Position numbers and translations under genes: made by a program
Shown: piece by piece, positions 12,268 through 22,323 of the stretch
How the letters are laid out: each line of letters begins with the position of its first letter
Numbering within the stretch: the first letter of the stretch is position 1
Notes under the pieces: generated by a model
What the model saw: only the letters and a program-made list of their open reading frames with translations
The model's database searches: none
Told to the model about the DNA's origin: nothing
Assembly (NCBI RefSeq): GCF_003999375.1
Contig: NZ_RJLC01000017.1
Location: 434,001 to 498,000 of the forward strand
Origin: Pseudidiomarina mangrovi
GTDB lineage: Bacteria; Pseudomonadota; Gammaproteobacteria; Enterobacterales; Alteromonadaceae
Length of the DNA stretch: 64,000 bases
Direction: 5' to 3'

Positions 12268-13581
12268 CTACTGCTCCCGTTCAAACCATGCCATGGTTTC
12301 AATGTGATGGGTCTGCGGGAACATGTCAACCACCGCAATTTCACGCAGTTGATAGCCGCCCTGTTTCAGCACCGCAGCGTCACGGGCGAAGGTATCCGGT
12401 GCGCAAGACACATACACCACACGTTGTGGTCGTCGCTGTACGATTTCATGTATGGCTGAGGCGGCACCAGCGCGGGCCGGATCCAAGAGTACTTTGTTGA
12501 GCGCCTGCGAATGCCAGCGAAATTGCTGCCACGGTTGCTCTAAATTGGCGCATTCGGCCTCAAGCGTCACCCCAGCATTGAAGGCGTTGCGCTGCAGCAT
12601 CTGTACCATCGATGGCACGCCTTCTACGGCAGTAACCAGCGCTCCGGCTTGAGCCAACGGAATAGAAAAATGACCGCTGCCAGCATACAAATCCATAATC
12701 GCTTCACCAGGTTGCGGCTGCAACCACGCCAGCGCTTGGCTTACCATGGCTTCGCTTAGCACTGGGTTGACTTGCAAAAAATCACCCGGGAGAAAATTCA
12801 ACAGCGCCCCGGCACTGCGATACATTGGCAACGATTGCTCAGCAAGCAGAGGCTGTGGCGCTTGCTCGGCGCATTGCAACCAAATCTGCAGCAGCTGCTG
12901 CGCGGCAAATTGCTGTAACAGCGCACGATCGCTATCGCCTACCGCGCAAGTAAAGCGCGCTAACAATAGCGTTTGCTCGGCGGCAATCAATTCAATGTGG
13001 CCTAGACCACGAATTGCTTTCAACCGCGGCAGCAATTGCTGCAATGGTTGTAAGACTTGATTCAGTTGCGGTTGCAAGGTCAGACAGTTGCTTACCGCAA
13101 CAATGGTCTTGCTGGAACGGCTACGGTAGCCCAAGGTTAAGCGCCGCTGCTTGCCATCCCAATGCACCGCTAGGCGGGTACGACGGCGATAATGCCACGG
13201 CTCTGCAGTTAGCGCAGGCAACCAGATTTGTGGCTGTAATTGGGCAAATTTTTGCAGTAATTCGCTAACCACCCGCTGTTTGTGCTGAACTTGCTGAGCA
13301 TAGGCTAAATGCTGCAGATCACAGCCACCGCACTGCTGATAATACGGGCATGGTGGGTTTTCACGCTCAGCGGCAGATTCGCGAATGGCAATCAACTCGG
13401 CCTCATAATGGCCATGCGGACGAAACTTGATTAACTCACCCGGTAACGCCCCAGCCACAAAACACACGCCCTGCTCGCCGCGCACCACACCGCGACCTTG
13501 ATGATCAAGGCCGTGCACGCGTTGCTGCTGCACCGCAGCAAGTTGCTGTGAGCGTTTTTGGGGGCGAAAAATCTGGGCCAT
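12268..13581 (-). CDS. rlmD: 23S rRNA (uracil(1939)-C5)-methyltransferase RlmD
   Basis: SAM-dependent methylation of U1939 in 23S rRNA. The product has 437 residues: an N-terminal TRAM-like domain, the iron-sulfur cysteines Cys78, Cys84 and Cys87 (CPYYQQCGGCDL) with a later one in VSNCLTLQP, the SAM-binding DLYAGSGHFSIPLA, and the catalytic cysteine in VYVSCAPDTFARD. It sits just upstream of relA, as in E. coli, and 15 bp downstream of pdxJ, so one transcript probably continues through. Confidence 0.95.
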   Translation of the reverse strand: MAQIFRPQKRSQQLAAVQQQRVHGLDHQGRGVVRGEQGVCFVAGALPGELIKFRPHGHYEAELIAIRESAAERENPPCPYYQQCGGCDLQHLAYAQQVQHKQRVVSELLQKFAQLQPQIWLPALTAEPWHYRRRTRLAVHWDGKQRRLTLGYRSRSSKTIVAVSNCLTLQPQLNQVLQPLQQLLPRLKAIRGLGHIELIAAEQTLLLARFTCAVGDSDRALLQQFAAQQLLQIWLQCAEQAPQPLLAEQSLPMYRSAGALLNFLPGDFLQVNPVLSEAMVSQALAWLQPQPGEAIMDLYAGSGHFSIPLAQAGALVTAVEGVPSMVQMLQRNAFNAGVTLEAECANLEQPWQQFRWHSQALNKVLLDPARAGAASAIHEIVQRRPQRVVYVSCAPDTFARDAAVLKQGGYQLREIAVVDMFPQTHHIETMAWFEREQ

Positions 13582-13596
13582 AGCGTACTCGTAACC

Positions 13597-14364
13597 TTAG
13601 CGTGACATAAGCGCCTGCTGGCGTGCCTGTACTAGCAATGCTTTCATATCGCGCACGGCAGCATCCAGACCAACCATCACCGCTCGGGCAATAATGGCAT
13701 GGCCAATATTCAGTTCCAGCAGTTCGGGAATGGCCGCAATGGCTGCGCTATTGTGATAGTGCAAACCGTGGCCAGCATTCACTTGTAACCCTGCTGAACG
13801 GGCATAGCTGGCCGCTTGTTGAATGCTTTGCAGAGCCTTCAGTTGAGCACGTTCACAGCGTTGCTCGGCGTAGTGGCCAGTGTGCAGCTCAATAATCGGT
13901 GCGCCACTGGCCACCGCCGCATCAATCTGGGCTTTATCGGCGTCAATAAACAACGAGGTTTGTATACCTTGCGCCGCCAAACGGTCCACCGCTGCGGTGA
14001 TTTTCGGCAACTGCCCCGCCACATCTAAACCACCTTCAGTGGTCAATTCTTCGCGCTTCTCGGGCACCAAGCAACAGTATGTTGGCTTGATACGACAGGC
14101 GATAGCGAGCATTTCTTCGGTCACGGCCATTTCTAAGTTCATACGGGTTTGCAAGGTTTGCGCCAAAATATCGACATCACGGTCGGTAATATGGCGGCGA
14201 TCTTCACGCAAATGCACTGTAATTCCGTCGGCGCCGGCCTGCTCGGCAATAGCGGCCGCAGTCACTGGATCTGGATACCCGACACCACGGGCATTGCGCA
14301 CCGTCGCGACATGATCAATATTTACCCCAAGCAAAATTGCTGAATACCCATCACGCTGCTGCAT
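13597..14364 (-). CDS. pdxJ: Pyridoxine 5'-phosphate synthase PdxJ
   Basis: Condenses 1-deoxyxylulose 5-phosphate with 3-amino-2-oxopropyl phosphate to make pyridoxine 5'-phosphate. The TIM-barrel product of 255 residues shows [16 protein letters not shown] near the N-terminus (catalytic histidine), [10 protein letters not shown], and the C-terminal phosphate-binding [11 protein letters not shown]. One base after recO; the lepA-lepB-rnc-era-recO-pdxJ order is that of E. coli, here continuing into rlmD and relA. Confidence 0.96.
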   Translation of the reverse strand: MQQRDGYSAILLGVNIDHVATVRNARGVGYPDPVTAAAIAEQAGADGITVHLREDRRHITDRDVDILAQTLQTRMNLEMAVTEEMLAIACRIKPTYCCLVPEKREELTTEGGLDVAGQLPKITAAVDRLAAQGIQTSLFIDADKAQIDAAVASGAPIIELHTGHYAEQRCERAQLKALQSIQQAASYARSAGLQVNAGHGLHYHNSAAIAAIPELLELNIGHAIIARAVMVGLDAAVRDMKALLVQARQQALMSR

Positions 14365-14365
14365 T

Positions 14366-15064
14366 TTAGCTATCCTTGGTTTGGATTAGTGAATGAAAAA
14401 GTTGGCGACTGCGCAATGGCTGGTCACCCAAATACGGCTGCAAAGCCATGCGCATAATACGTTTCATAGCTTGTAAAAGTTGCGTTTCAGTTAAATCAAA
14501 TTGACTTAATTGCAAAATAATTTGACCGCTAAAGGTATTTGTTGCTGGCCCTGGCTGCCTAACAAAACCAATCTGCGGGCTAAATTGATAATAGCTTGTT
14601 GCCGTTACCGCATCACCTGCGCTGTCTGCTAACCAATCAAATTGATGGCCGAGGTGTTCCAATAACTGCCATTCAAAGCGCCGTAAAATCGGCTCAACCG
14701 CACTATTCTCGCTGAGCAGCTGAAGCGTTTGCTGATAATCCTCAAACAAGCCATCGAGTGGTTGGTACAGCACCGTCAGCCGCTGCAACAATTCATTGAT
14801 ATAAAAGCCACTGTACAAGCTATCGCCCTTGAGCCCGTAGGCATCACCGCAAGCTTCTGCTTCAACTAAGGTTTGTAATTCATGACGACCACGGCTACTG
14901 ATCAATAGCGGTGTAAAGGGCTGTAAGCAGGCACGCCAGCGGCTTTTCGGCCGCCGTGCGCCCTTGGCGATGAGGCGATAACGCCCGTGCTGAGCGCTAA
15001 ACATCTCAACCATATAGCTGCTATCTTGAAAGGGCCAGCGATGCAATACAAACGCCGGTTGCAC
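14366..15064 (-). CDS. recO: DNA repair protein RecO
   Basis: Loads RecA on SSB-coated single-stranded DNA with RecR in RecF-pathway repair. The 232-residue product has the N-terminal OB fold (about residues 5-80; [17 protein letters not shown] is the conserved basic strand) and a helical C-terminal part. The typical zinc-binding cysteines are not evident, as in many gammaproteobacterial RecO proteins. The start is GTG at 15064, 2 bp after era. Confidence 0.92.
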   Translation of the reverse strand: MQPAFVLHRWPFQDSSYMVEMFSAQHGRYRLIAKGARRPKSRWRACLQPFTPLLISSRGRHELQTLVEAEACGDAYGLKGDSLYSGFYINELLQRLTVLYQPLDGLFEDYQQTLQLLSENSAVEPILRRFEWQLLEHLGHQFDWLADSAGDAVTATSYYQFSPQIGFVRQPGPATNTFSGQIILQLSQFDLTETQLLQAMKRIMRMALQPYLGDQPLRSRQLFHSLIQTKDS

Positions 15065-15066
15065 GG

Positions 15067-15975
15067 TTATTCCTCGCCGTAGCCTAAGCTTCGCAGGGCG
15101 CGCTCATCGTCAGCCCAACCCGACTTCACTTTAACCCAGAGTTTCAGCAGCACTTGGCCATCTACCAACGTTTCAATGTCTTTGCGCGCTTCGGCACCAA
15201 TCGTTTTCAATTTTTGCCCGCCAGCACCAATGACCATGCGTTTCTGACCATCACGCTCGACTAAAATTAAGGCGTGAATATGGGTAACCCCTGATGGCGC
15301 CACTTGAAACTGCTCAATAGCTACCGTGGTGCTGTATGGCAATTCATCGCCGGTAAAACGCATCAACTTTTCACGAATGATTTCCGCAGTCATAAAGCGT
15401 AACGAACGGTCGGTGACATAGTCTTCAGGGTAATGATGCACGCCGGGTTTGGCATATTTGTGCACAATCTCACGTAAGCCATCAACTTGCTCGCCGGTTT
15501 CTGCCGATAATGGAATGATTTCAGCAAAGTCATGTAACTGCGCATATTCTTGTAAGCGCGGCAACAACTTGCCTTTGTCTTTGACCAAATCAATTTTGTT
15601 GACTACCAAAATCACTGGACGCTGGGTTTTCTTCAGTTTGTCCAGCACGTGCTGATCATCGGCGGTCCATTTATTCGATTCCACCACAAACAACACCGCC
15701 TCAACCCCAGCAATCGAGCTACTGGCAGCACGATTCATCAGCCGGTTCATGGCCTTTTTCTCATCTTGGTGCAAACCCGGCGTATCCACATACACAATTT
15801 GCCGCTCGCCAATGGTTTCAATACCGAGGATACGGTGACGGGTAGTCTGCGGTTTGCTTGAGGTAATGCTAATTTTTTGCCCAAGTATTTTATTCAACAA
15901 AGTTGATTTGCCAACGTTTGGTCGGCCAACAATGGCGATAAAGGCAGATGCTTGTGGCATCGATTCAACTGACAT
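15067..15975 (-). CDS. era: GTPase Era
   Basis: Essential GTPase that binds the 3' end of 16S rRNA and couples 30S assembly to growth. In the 302-residue product the G motifs are GRPNVGKST (17-25), DTPGLH and NKIDLV; a KH RNA-binding domain occupies the C-terminal third ([13 protein letters not shown]). It lies 2 bp after rnc, the usual pairing in which RNase III and Era are translated together. Confidence 0.98.
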   Translation of the reverse strand: MSVESMPQASAFIAIVGRPNVGKSTLLNKILGQKISITSSKPQTTRHRILGIETIGERQIVYVDTPGLHQDEKKAMNRLMNRAASSSIAGVEAVLFVVESNKWTADDQHVLDKLKKTQRPVILVVNKIDLVKDKGKLLPRLQEYAQLHDFAEIIPLSAETGEQVDGLREIVHKYAKPGVHHYPEDYVTDRSLRFMTAEIIREKLMRFTGDELPYSTTVAIEQFQVAPSGVTHIHALILVERDGQKRMVIGAGGQKLKTIGAEARKDIETLVDGQVLLKLWVKVKSGWADDERALRSLGYGEE

Positions 15976-15977
15976 GC

Positions 15978-16670
15978 TTAGTTATCCTGTTGCTGCAGTA
16001 ATTGCAGCGCTTTGCTAGCGGCGTGTTGCTCGGCTTTGCGACGGCTCGTGCCCTGACCTAATACCGGTTCGGCTAAACCAACCACGGTACATTGTACGGT
16101 GAACTGTTGATTATGTGCCTGCCCTTGAATGCTGATCACATCATAACTGGGTAAATCCAGTGCCAAGCCCTGCAAGCGCTCTTGTAAGCGAGTTTTTGGG
16201 TCTTTGTGGCTCGCACCGGGCTTGATTTGCTGAAGATCGCTAGCGTACCAGCCCAGCACCACCTCACGACAATGCGCCAGGTCACTATCAATGTACATAG
16301 CGCCTAAAATGGCCTCTACCGCATCAGCTAGAATGGATTCACGGCGCTGCCCGCCACTTTTAAGTTCACCTTGACCCAACTCTAAGTGCCGGCCTAATTC
16401 AAAGCGCTGCGCTATTTTTGCCAACGAACGCCCACACACCAGGGTAGACCGCATACGACTGAGGTCACCCTCATCAATGTTGGGAAAACCTTCGTACAGC
16501 GCTTCACTAATAATGATGCTTAATACCGAATCACCCAAAAATTCCAGCCGCTCGTTGTGTAGATTAGCGGCACTACGATGCGTTAACGCCTGTTGCAACA
16601 AGGCTTGCTGCTGAAACTGATAGCCAATAGTCTTTTCTAGCTGCGCCAATGGCGGTTTGGGTAAACTCAA
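15978..16670 (-). CDS. rnc: Ribonuclease III
   Basis: Double-strand-specific endoribonuclease for rRNA processing and mRNA decay. The 230-residue product has the catalytic signature [11 protein letters not shown] (40-50) and a second acidic cluster at [13 protein letters not shown]; the C-terminal 70 residues form the double-stranded RNA-binding domain ([12 protein letters not shown] through [16 protein letters not shown]). The start codon is TTG at 16670, with GGAG six bases upstream, 3 bp after lepB. Confidence 0.97.
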   Translation of the reverse strand: MSLPKPPLAQLEKTIGYQFQQQALLQQALTHRSAANLHNERLEFLGDSVLSIIISEALYEGFPNIDEGDLSRMRSTLVCGRSLAKIAQRFELGRHLELGQGELKSGGQRRESILADAVEAILGAMYIDSDLAHCREVVLGWYASDLQQIKPGASHKDPKTRLQERLQGLALDLPSYDVISIQGQAHNQQFTVQCTVVGLAEPVLGQGTSRRKAEQHAASKALQLLQQQDN

Positions 16671-16673
16671 AAC

Positions 16674-17570
16674 TTACTCCACTGACCCTAAACGATGCCA
16701 ACGAACACCCGTTGGAACCCATTGCGGTAGCCAACTGCTGGCGGGACGATCCATTTCAAAACTCATCCAAATAAATACCGCGCGGCCGACCAGATTTTGC
16801 TCCGGAACAAAGCCCCAAAAACGACTGTCTTCAGAGTTATCACGGTTGTCACCCATAAAGAAATAATGCCCTTCTGGCACAATCCACTCGTCTACTTGGG
16901 TACGGCGATCGGTCTGCTGATAGTAAAAACGCTCACGCGCCGATACATTTGGGTTGATCAAGATGTTGTGGCTGACTTCGCCTAATTGCTCTTGGTACTG
17001 CAACAACGGTGCGGCGTCAGTAACCACCTGCAACTGCTGCGGACACTGTGCTTGTTCACCAATACAAGCGGGCTCTAAATATAAGGTCTTATTGCGATAG
17101 ATAATCCGATCACCGGGTAGCCCAACAATACGCTTAATGAAATCAACTTGGTTTTGTGGCGGATGTTTAAACACCGCAATATCACCACGTTGTGGCTGAC
17201 CTGTTTTCACTAACTCGTGGCGCCACACTGGGTCGCGCAAACTGTAGCTAAATTTTTCCACCAAAATGAAATCACCGGCCAACATGGTCGGCATCATTGA
17301 TGCCGATGGAATGCGAAATGGCTCATAGGCAAACGAACGCAGCAACAAGATCACCACTAAGATCGGGAACACCGATTGCGCAAATTCAGCTACGGCTCCT
17401 TGCGGCGCAACCCGCTGTCGCGCGGCATCATCAAGCTTTTGATCAAGGCGCTGCTCTTCAGCGGCAACCCGTGCTAGCCGTTTGGGCTTATTCACCCGTG
17501 CATCAAACAACCAAATTAAACCGGCGGTCAGCGTCACTACGGTTAACAGCACAGAGTAAAAATTAGCCAT
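16674..17570 (-). CDS. lepB: Signal peptidase I
   Basis: Inner-membrane serine/lysine protease that removes Sec and Tat signal peptides. The product has 298 residues, somewhat shorter than the 324 of E. coli. Membrane segments lie at about 5-23 and 65-78. The catalytic Ser91 is in IPSASMMPT and Lys146 in DFIKRIVGLPGD; box E is FMGDNRDNSEDSRFWGFVP. The upstream 26 bp contain a tandemly duplicated ribosome-binding site. Confidence 0.96.
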   Translation of the reverse strand: MANFYSVLLTVVTLTAGLIWLFDARVNKPKRLARVAAEEQRLDQKLDDAARQRVAPQGAVAEFAQSVFPILVVILLLRSFAYEPFRIPSASMMPTMLAGDFILVEKFSYSLRDPVWRHELVKTGQPQRGDIAVFKHPPQNQVDFIKRIVGLPGDRIIYRNKTLYLEPACIGEQAQCPQQLQVVTDAAPLLQYQEQLGEVSHNILINPNVSARERFYYQQTDRRTQVDEWIVPEGHYFFMGDNRDNSEDSRFWGFVPEQNLVGRAVFIWMSFEMDRPASSWLPQWVPTGVRWHRLGSVE

Positions 17571-17596
17571 GGTTTATCCTTCGGTTTATCCTTCGG
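17571..17596 (-). repeat. Tandem 12-bp repeat that duplicates the lepB ribosome-binding site
   Basis: The whole lepA-lepB intergenic space consists of GGTTTATCCTTC twice (plus GG) on the plus strand. Read as mRNA this is GAAGGATAAACC twice, giving two Shine-Dalgarno cores. The nearer AAGGA is six bases from the lepB ATG; the farther one is 18 bases out. Confidence 0.8.
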
Positions 17597-19408
17597 TTAC
17601 TTCCCTACTTTAAGTACTGCCAAGAAGGCTTCTTGCGGTACTTCGACGTTGCCGAGGGTCTTCATACGTTTCTTACCCTCTTTTTGCTTCGCTAATAGCT
17701 TCTTCTTACGGCTGACATCGCCGCCATAGCACTTGGCTAAGACGTTTTTACGCAACTGTTTGACCGTTGAGCGCGCAATAATATGCCCGCCAATGGCCGC
17801 CTGAATAGCGATATCGAACATTTGCCGTGGGATCAGCTCGCGCATTTTTTCGACCAATTCGCGGCCACGCCCTTGTGAGTTATTACGGTGCGTGATCATC
17901 GCTAACGCGTCAACACGATCACCATTGATCATGATATCAACCCGCACCATGTCGGCTTCTTGGAAGTGTTTAAACTGATAATCCAATGACGCGTAACCAC
18001 GGCTGGTCGATTTCAAGCGGTCAAAGAAATCCATCACCACTTCGGCCATGGGTAATTCATAGGTGACGGCCACTTGCTTACCGTGATAAACCATCTTGGT
18101 TTGATAGCCGCGTTTATCCACACACAGGGTAATCACGTTACCCAAATACTCCTGTGGAACCAGAATATTAGCTTCTACGATAGGTTCAAAAATGGTATCG
18201 ATATCGTTGATTGGTGGCAAATTAGTCGGGTTATCAACCATCACTTCAGTGCCGTCTTTTTTGAGTACCTTGTAAACCACCGTTGGTGCCGTGGTAATTA
18301 AGTCGATATCGTATTCGCGCTCTAAACGCTCTTGGATGATTTCCATGTGCAACATGCCCAAGAAACCAACGCGGAACCCAAACCCAAGTGCTCCAGAATT
18401 CTCTGGCTCATAAAACAACGAGGCATCATTTAGCGACAGCTTGCCGAGCGCGTCACGGAAGCTTTCGTAGTCATCGGAAGAAATCGGGAACATCCCTGCA
18501 TACACTTGCGGCTTCGACTTTTTAAAACCGGGTAAGGCTTTATCTGCGGCATTTTTTGTCAGCGTTAAGGTATCGCCTACTGGAGCGCCGTGGATATCCT
18601 TGATACCGGCGATCACAAAACCTACTTCGCCGCTGCGCAAAACCCCACTTTCGGTTTGTTTTGGTGAGAAAAAGCCCACTTTATCAATCAAGTGCGATTG
18701 CCCAGTCGACATAACTTTCATTTTGTCACCGGCGCGGATCACGCCGTTTTTGACCCGAACTAACGACACCACGCCCTGATAGTTGTCGAACCATGAGTCA
18801 ATAATTAATGCTTGAACCGGAGCCTCTGGGTCGCCTTCTGGCGGCGGAATTTGCTTCACAATGCGCTCAAGCACATCTTCAATGCCAATTCCGGTTTTTG
18901 CCGAACATTGCACCGCGTCAATCGCTTCAATACCAACGATATCTTCAATCTCTTCGGCTACTCGCATGGGTTCAGCCGAGGGTAAATCGATTTTATTAAG
19001 AATAGGTACCACCTCGAGATTCATCTCAAGCGCGGTGTAACAATTAGCCAGTGTCTGTGCTTCAACACCTTGGGCAGCATCGACGACCAACAGCGCGCCT
19101 TCACAACCAGCCAAACTGCGCGATACTTCATAGGAGAAGTCAACGTGACCAGGGGTATCGATAAAATTTAGCTGGTAAGTTTCGCCATCTTTGGCTTTGT
19201 AGTGCAGCGTCACACTTTGTGCTTTGATGGTAATACCGCGCTCACGCTCAATATCCATTGAGTCCAGCACCTGCTCCGCCATTTCGCGATCGGCAAGGCC
19301 GCCACAAAATTGGATCAAGCGATCAGAGAGCGTGGATTTGCCGTGATCAATGTGCGCAATAATGGAAAAGTTGCGAATGTTTTTCTGATTAAACGCCTGC
19401 TCGGGCAT
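17597..19408 (-). CDS. lepA: Elongation factor 4 (LepA), ribosome-associated GTPase
   Basis: Translational GTPase implicated in 30S biogenesis and initiation. The 603-residue product has G1 AHIDHGKST (18-26), the RGITIK switch, DTPGHVDF and NKIDLPSA; the C-terminal domain unique to LepA includes the basic tail [16 protein letters not shown]. The ATG at 19408 gives the standard length. Upstream is rseC (88-bp gap with a weak promoter candidate), and lepB follows. Confidence 0.98.
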   Translation of the reverse strand: MPEQAFNQKNIRNFSIIAHIDHGKSTLSDRLIQFCGGLADREMAEQVLDSMDIERERGITIKAQSVTLHYKAKDGETYQLNFIDTPGHVDFSYEVSRSLAGCEGALLVVDAAQGVEAQTLANCYTALEMNLEVVPILNKIDLPSAEPMRVAEEIEDIVGIEAIDAVQCSAKTGIGIEDVLERIVKQIPPPEGDPEAPVQALIIDSWFDNYQGVVSLVRVKNGVIRAGDKMKVMSTGQSHLIDKVGFFSPKQTESGVLRSGEVGFVIAGIKDIHGAPVGDTLTLTKNAADKALPGFKKSKPQVYAGMFPISSDDYESFRDALGKLSLNDASLFYEPENSGALGFGFRVGFLGMLHMEIIQERLEREYDIDLITTAPTVVYKVLKKDGTEVMVDNPTNLPPINDIDTIFEPIVEANILVPQEYLGNVITLCVDKRGYQTKMVYHGKQVAVTYELPMAEVVMDFFDRLKSTSRGYASLDYQFKHFQEADMVRVDIMINGDRVDALAMITHRNNSQGRGRELVEKMRELIPRQMFDIAIQAAIGGHIIARSTVKQLRKNVLAKCYGGDVSRKKKLLAKQKEGKKRMKTLGNVEVPQEAFLAVLKVGK

Positions 19409-19451
19409 TAAGTACTCCGTCTACAACACATACCAAAACTAGTAACCGCTG

Positions 19452-19480
19452 ATCATACTGATTCTGCGGCCGCGCATAAA
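19452..19480 (-). promoter_or_regulatory. Weak sigma-70 promoter candidate for lepA-lepB
   Basis: In the 88-bp gap after rseC, TTTATG (19480-19475) and TATGAT (19457-19452) on the minus strand are 17 bp apart. The -10 matches five of six consensus bases, the -35 only three. Confidence 0.35.
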
Positions 19481-19496
19481 GAAATTTCGGGAGATT

Positions 19497-19937
19497 TCAG
19501 CTGATTTGCTGAATTTGTAGGAGTTGGCTAACCTGCACGTCACGCAGTTTCAACCATTGGCGGATCAGTACAAAGCTGCTAATGAAACCCAGCGCCGCAG
19601 TTACAATCACATACCCCTCAGACCAACCAAGGCCAAGCTGGGTGATCAGGGCACTAGTTAACAGCACCAGCAGCGGCAAACCGTACACCCACAATGAGAA
19701 GCGGGTCAGCATAGTTTGCGGCAAAGCCAGCTCAATGTGATCGCCTAGGGCAAACTGCATACCACTTGGCCGCTGCACAATGAATTCAGCACGACGATCG
19801 GCAAATGCCTTGGAAATAATGCCAGCACCACAGGTATTTTGCTGAACACAACCACCACAACCGCTTTTCAGTTTGGTGCTTACAGTCAGGTAATCATCAT
19901 GTATCGCGACAATTTCGGCGCGTTCACTGATCATCAT
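19497..19937 (-). CDS. rseC: Sigma-E regulator RseC/SoxR-reducing protein RseC
   Basis: Inner-membrane protein of the rpoE operon with a mild positive effect on sigma-E and a role in SoxR reduction in E. coli. In the 146-residue product the N-terminal cytoplasmic part carries a cysteine cluster (Cys27, Cys30, Cys36 in SGCGGCVQQNTCGAG) and two membrane helices follow (about 80-96 and 102-124). It overlaps rseB by 4 bp. Two ATG codons (19937, 19934) are possible starts. Confidence 0.93.
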   Translation of the reverse strand: MMISERAEIVAIHDDYLTVSTKLKSGCGGCVQQNTCGAGIISKAFADRRAEFIVQRPSGMQFALGDHIELALPQTMLTRFSLWVYGLPLLVLLTSALITQLGLGWSEGYVIVTAALGFISSFVLIRQWLKLRDVQVSQLLQIQQIS

Positions 19938-20914
19938 TGGGAATTACCGCTCGCTTCCACGTTATCGGCAATTTGCTCTAGGGTGGCAACCGGAAGTTTA
20001 CCCACCACGGTGATCGCAAACTCACCTTTACTAGAATTATAAAATGACTCAGCGCCTTCAAAGGCTAACTCTGGTAAAGCTTGATCGCGCTTGCGACTGA
20101 TATAGACCGACACTTCGGTTAAGCCATCGCTGTACAAGAAATGGTCGTGCGCAATTTGCGTGGCATACAACAAACGATGGGTTTGTCGCTGTAATTTAAA
20201 ACCAATAGGTAACCAGCTGGGGGCAAAACCAAACTGCGGGGCGACCGCACTATTGGCATCAAATAATCGTGGTGGTCGTTGCACGCCTTGCAAATCAGCC
20301 AGTGATACCGGTAATTCTTCGCTGAGTTGAAACGAAGTGAGTTGTAATTGTTCGAGTACTTGCCCCTGCGGCGTCAGCATTTGTAACTTCAACACCATGC
20401 CAGTTTCGCGGTCAATCCATAAGCTGTAATGGTAACGGCTATTGTCACGGCTAACCAAGCGTAAGTACTGGGTATCTCGCCCGGTCACGCGCATACCGCG
20501 CCCCGCAATGACTTGATAATAATCATTCAATTGTGCAAACGGCTTATAAAATGCCGCTGGCAGCAAGCCATAGGTACTGTCTGAATTGATCGAGTAGGAA
20601 TTATCGGCCGGCTGAAAATAGTACGAGGTTTGGTCACCTAAGCGCAGAATACGTACATCGGCGCCGTTCAAATGAATCAGCAGCTCAACTTCCAAATCAT
20701 CGGCGTGACGCCCGTGCAGCCATAAGATAGGTTGGATGCGGTCGCCTTGTACTTGCACCAAGGTGGCCTCAAAATTGAGTTCGCGCAGGGCTGTCGCCAT
20801 GCGATCAAACCACAAAACCCCAGCTTGCTCAGCACTGGGTTGTTGTGCGGAGACCTGTGGGGCTAGGAAAAGTGCCAGCAACAACGCGATACTGGCGCGC
20901 CAGATGTTATTCAT
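19934..20914 (-). CDS. rseB: Sigma-E factor regulatory protein RseB
   Basis: Periplasmic protein that shields RseA from DegS and senses mislocalised lipopolysaccharide or lipoproteins. The 326-residue product has a Sec signal peptide (cleavage probable after QVSA, residue 24). The large MucB/RseB N-terminal lipoprotein-like domain and the smaller C-terminal domain (from about residue 230) are both present. It overlaps rseA by 8 bp within the rpoE operon. Confidence 0.94.
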   Translation of the reverse strand: MNNIWRASIALLLALFLAPQVSAQQPSAEQAGVLWFDRMATALRELNFEATLVQVQGDRIQPILWLHGRHADDLEVELLIHLNGADVRILRLGDQTSYYFQPADNSYSINSDSTYGLLPAAFYKPFAQLNDYYQVIAGRGMRVTGRDTQYLRLVSRDNSRYHYSLWIDRETGMVLKLQMLTPQGQVLEQLQLTSFQLSEELPVSLADLQGVQRPPRLFDANSAVAPQFGFAPSWLPIGFKLQRQTHRLLYATQIAHDHFLYSDGLTEVSVYISRKRDQALPELAFEGAESFYNSSKGEFAITVVGKLPVATLEQIADNVEASGNSQ

Positions 20915-21533
20915 CGGGGTTGATAGTCGCCTCTTTTTGCTGCGGCTCTTGCTGCTGCTCTAATTGTTGCTGTTGCAGAGATAATTGTAACTGCTGCTGA
21001 TGGTCTAACATGTACGATTGCAACAGCGCGCGTTGTTGCGCTACTTCGGCTTCCGATGGATTGTTGTCCATTACCACCGTATTAAAACTAACCGGGTTAC
21101 GGTCGCCAAACGGATTGGTGACAAATGCCGGCGAGCTCGATGCTTCGGCGACACCCGCATCAGGTGCCAGCGGCTGCTGCACCGAGAGTACCGCGACCAG
21201 TGCCACGCTGGCTGCAATCGCAATACCACCTAGCGGTTTCCACCAACGCTCGCTGGCTTTCGCCAGCGTTTGACCAAATTGACCACGGACCACGTTGCTC
21301 TGGGTTGGCGCCGCTTCGTTGGCTAATTGTGCCTGAATGGCTAGGCTGATATCGATACGATGACTCGATTGTGCATCACCACGCATGATATGCCCAATCA
21401 GTGCATACCGTTGCCAGCTTTGCTGTGCCTGCGGGTCAGTTAGCAACACATCAAGCTGCTGCTGTAACTGCTGCGCATCGGCAACGTCGTTATCCAGCAA
21501 CGCGGATGTGTTTTCTAAGCGGTGATCTGACAT
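20907..21533 (-). CDS. rseA: Anti-sigma-E factor RseA
   Basis: Single-pass inner-membrane anti-sigma factor that sequesters RpoE and is destroyed stepwise by DegS and RseP; rseP is also in this window. In the 208-residue product the cytoplasmic N-terminal domain (about 1-85) contains the sigma-binding helices, one membrane helix lies at about 99-117, and the periplasmic tail ends in a Gln/Glu low-complexity stretch. The ATG at 21533 has GAGGAAA upstream and gives the expected MSDHRLENTSALLD start; an in-frame start 18 bp upstream has no such site. Confidence 0.94.
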   Translation of the reverse strand: MSDHRLENTSALLDNDVADAQQLQQQLDVLLTDPQAQQSWQRYALIGHIMRGDAQSSHRIDISLAIQAQLANEAAPTQSNVVRGQFGQTLAKASERWWKPLGGIAIAASVALVAVLSVQQPLAPDAGVAEASSSPAFVTNPFGDRNPVSFNTVVMDNNPSEAEVAQQRALLQSYMLDHQQQLQLSLQQQQLEQQQEPQQKEATINPDE

Positions 21534-21566
21534 AGCTTTTCCTCGAATCATGTTAACGCTCTGCTA

Positions 21567-22145
21567 TTAACGCTCTAGCAACGGTCTTAATTGATGATCG
21601 ATTGCTTCTCGGGCCCTAAATATGCGTGAACGCACGGTACCAATCGGACAATCCATCTCGATGGCTATTTCTTCATAGCCAAGGCCATCTAATTCTCGCA
21701 ACGTGATTGCGCGGCGCAAATCGTCTGGCAAACTATCGATGGTTCGCATCACCACGTCACGAATCTCATCGGTTAGTAATAAATTTTCTGGTGATGCCGC
21801 ATCTTTCAACGCGCCACCACCTTCATAATACTCCGCCTCTTCAGCATCAACATCACTGGCTGGCGGCTTGCGCCCTTGGGCAACTAAGTAATTCTTCGCG
21901 GTATTAACCGCAATGCGGTACAACCAGGTGTAAAACGCACTTTCACCACGAAAATTTGCTAATGCCCGATAAGCCTTAATAAATGTTTCTTGTGCCACAT
22001 CAGGCACATCGGCCTGTTGCTTCACATAACGAGCAATGAGGCTCATGACCTTGTGCTGATATTTCTTGACCAACACATCAAACGCTCGCTGGTCACCTTG
22101 CTGCACTCGCTGCACTAAGGCGTTATCAGTATCTAGTTCGCTCAT
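21567..22145 (-). CDS. rpoE: RNA polymerase sigma-E factor
   Basis: ECF sigma factor for the envelope stress response. The 192-residue product matches the 191-residue E. coli protein. Region 2 includes [17 protein letters not shown] and the [14 protein letters not shown] -10 recognition helix; region 4 has [20 protein letters not shown] and the [15 protein letters not shown] helix-turn-helix. The ATG at 22145 ([15 protein letters not shown]) was chosen over an upstream in-frame start because it fits the family N-terminus. A candidate autoregulatory sigma-E promoter lies about 75 bp upstream. Confidence 0.97.
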   Translation of the reverse strand: MSELDTDNALVQRVQQGDQRAFDVLVKKYQHKVMSLIARYVKQQADVPDVAQETFIKAYRALANFRGESAFYTWLYRIAVNTAKNYLVAQGRKPPASDVDAEEAEYYEGGGALKDAASPENLLLTDEIRDVVMRTIDSLPDDLRRAITLRELDGLGYEEIAIEMDCPIGTVRSRIFRAREAIDHQLRPLLER

Positions 22146-22217
22146 TCGAGCCCGTTCTCCCTCATTGCGACTGCTTTTCCGAACCAGGCCCTGTAACAAT
22201 ATGTTGCAATTGCAGAA

Positions 22218-22246
22218 TATGACCGGCGCCTCGGTAAAAAGTTCGC
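22218..22246 (-). promoter_or_regulatory. Candidate sigma-E (autoregulatory) promoter of rpoE-rseABC
   Basis: On the minus strand CGAACTT (-35 at 22245-22239) is followed after exactly 15 bp by GTCATA (-10 at 22223-22218). The known sigma-E consensus is GGAACTT-N15/16-GTCNAA. The start point would be near 22211, giving a leader of about 65 bases. E. coli rpoE is autoregulated from a promoter in the same place. Confidence 0.6.
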
Positions 22247-22323
22247 AAAAAAATTATAAAAGAGTAAAATCGCCGTCATTCCTAGGCAAACCTGCGTTTA
22301 AGCGCATTATAGCTGCATACATT

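Noticed and set aside
22066-22323. Extended N-terminus for nadB
   Set aside because: It runs antisense through rpoE and adds 86 residues absent from the family; the ATG at 22324 fits L-aspartate oxidase exactly.
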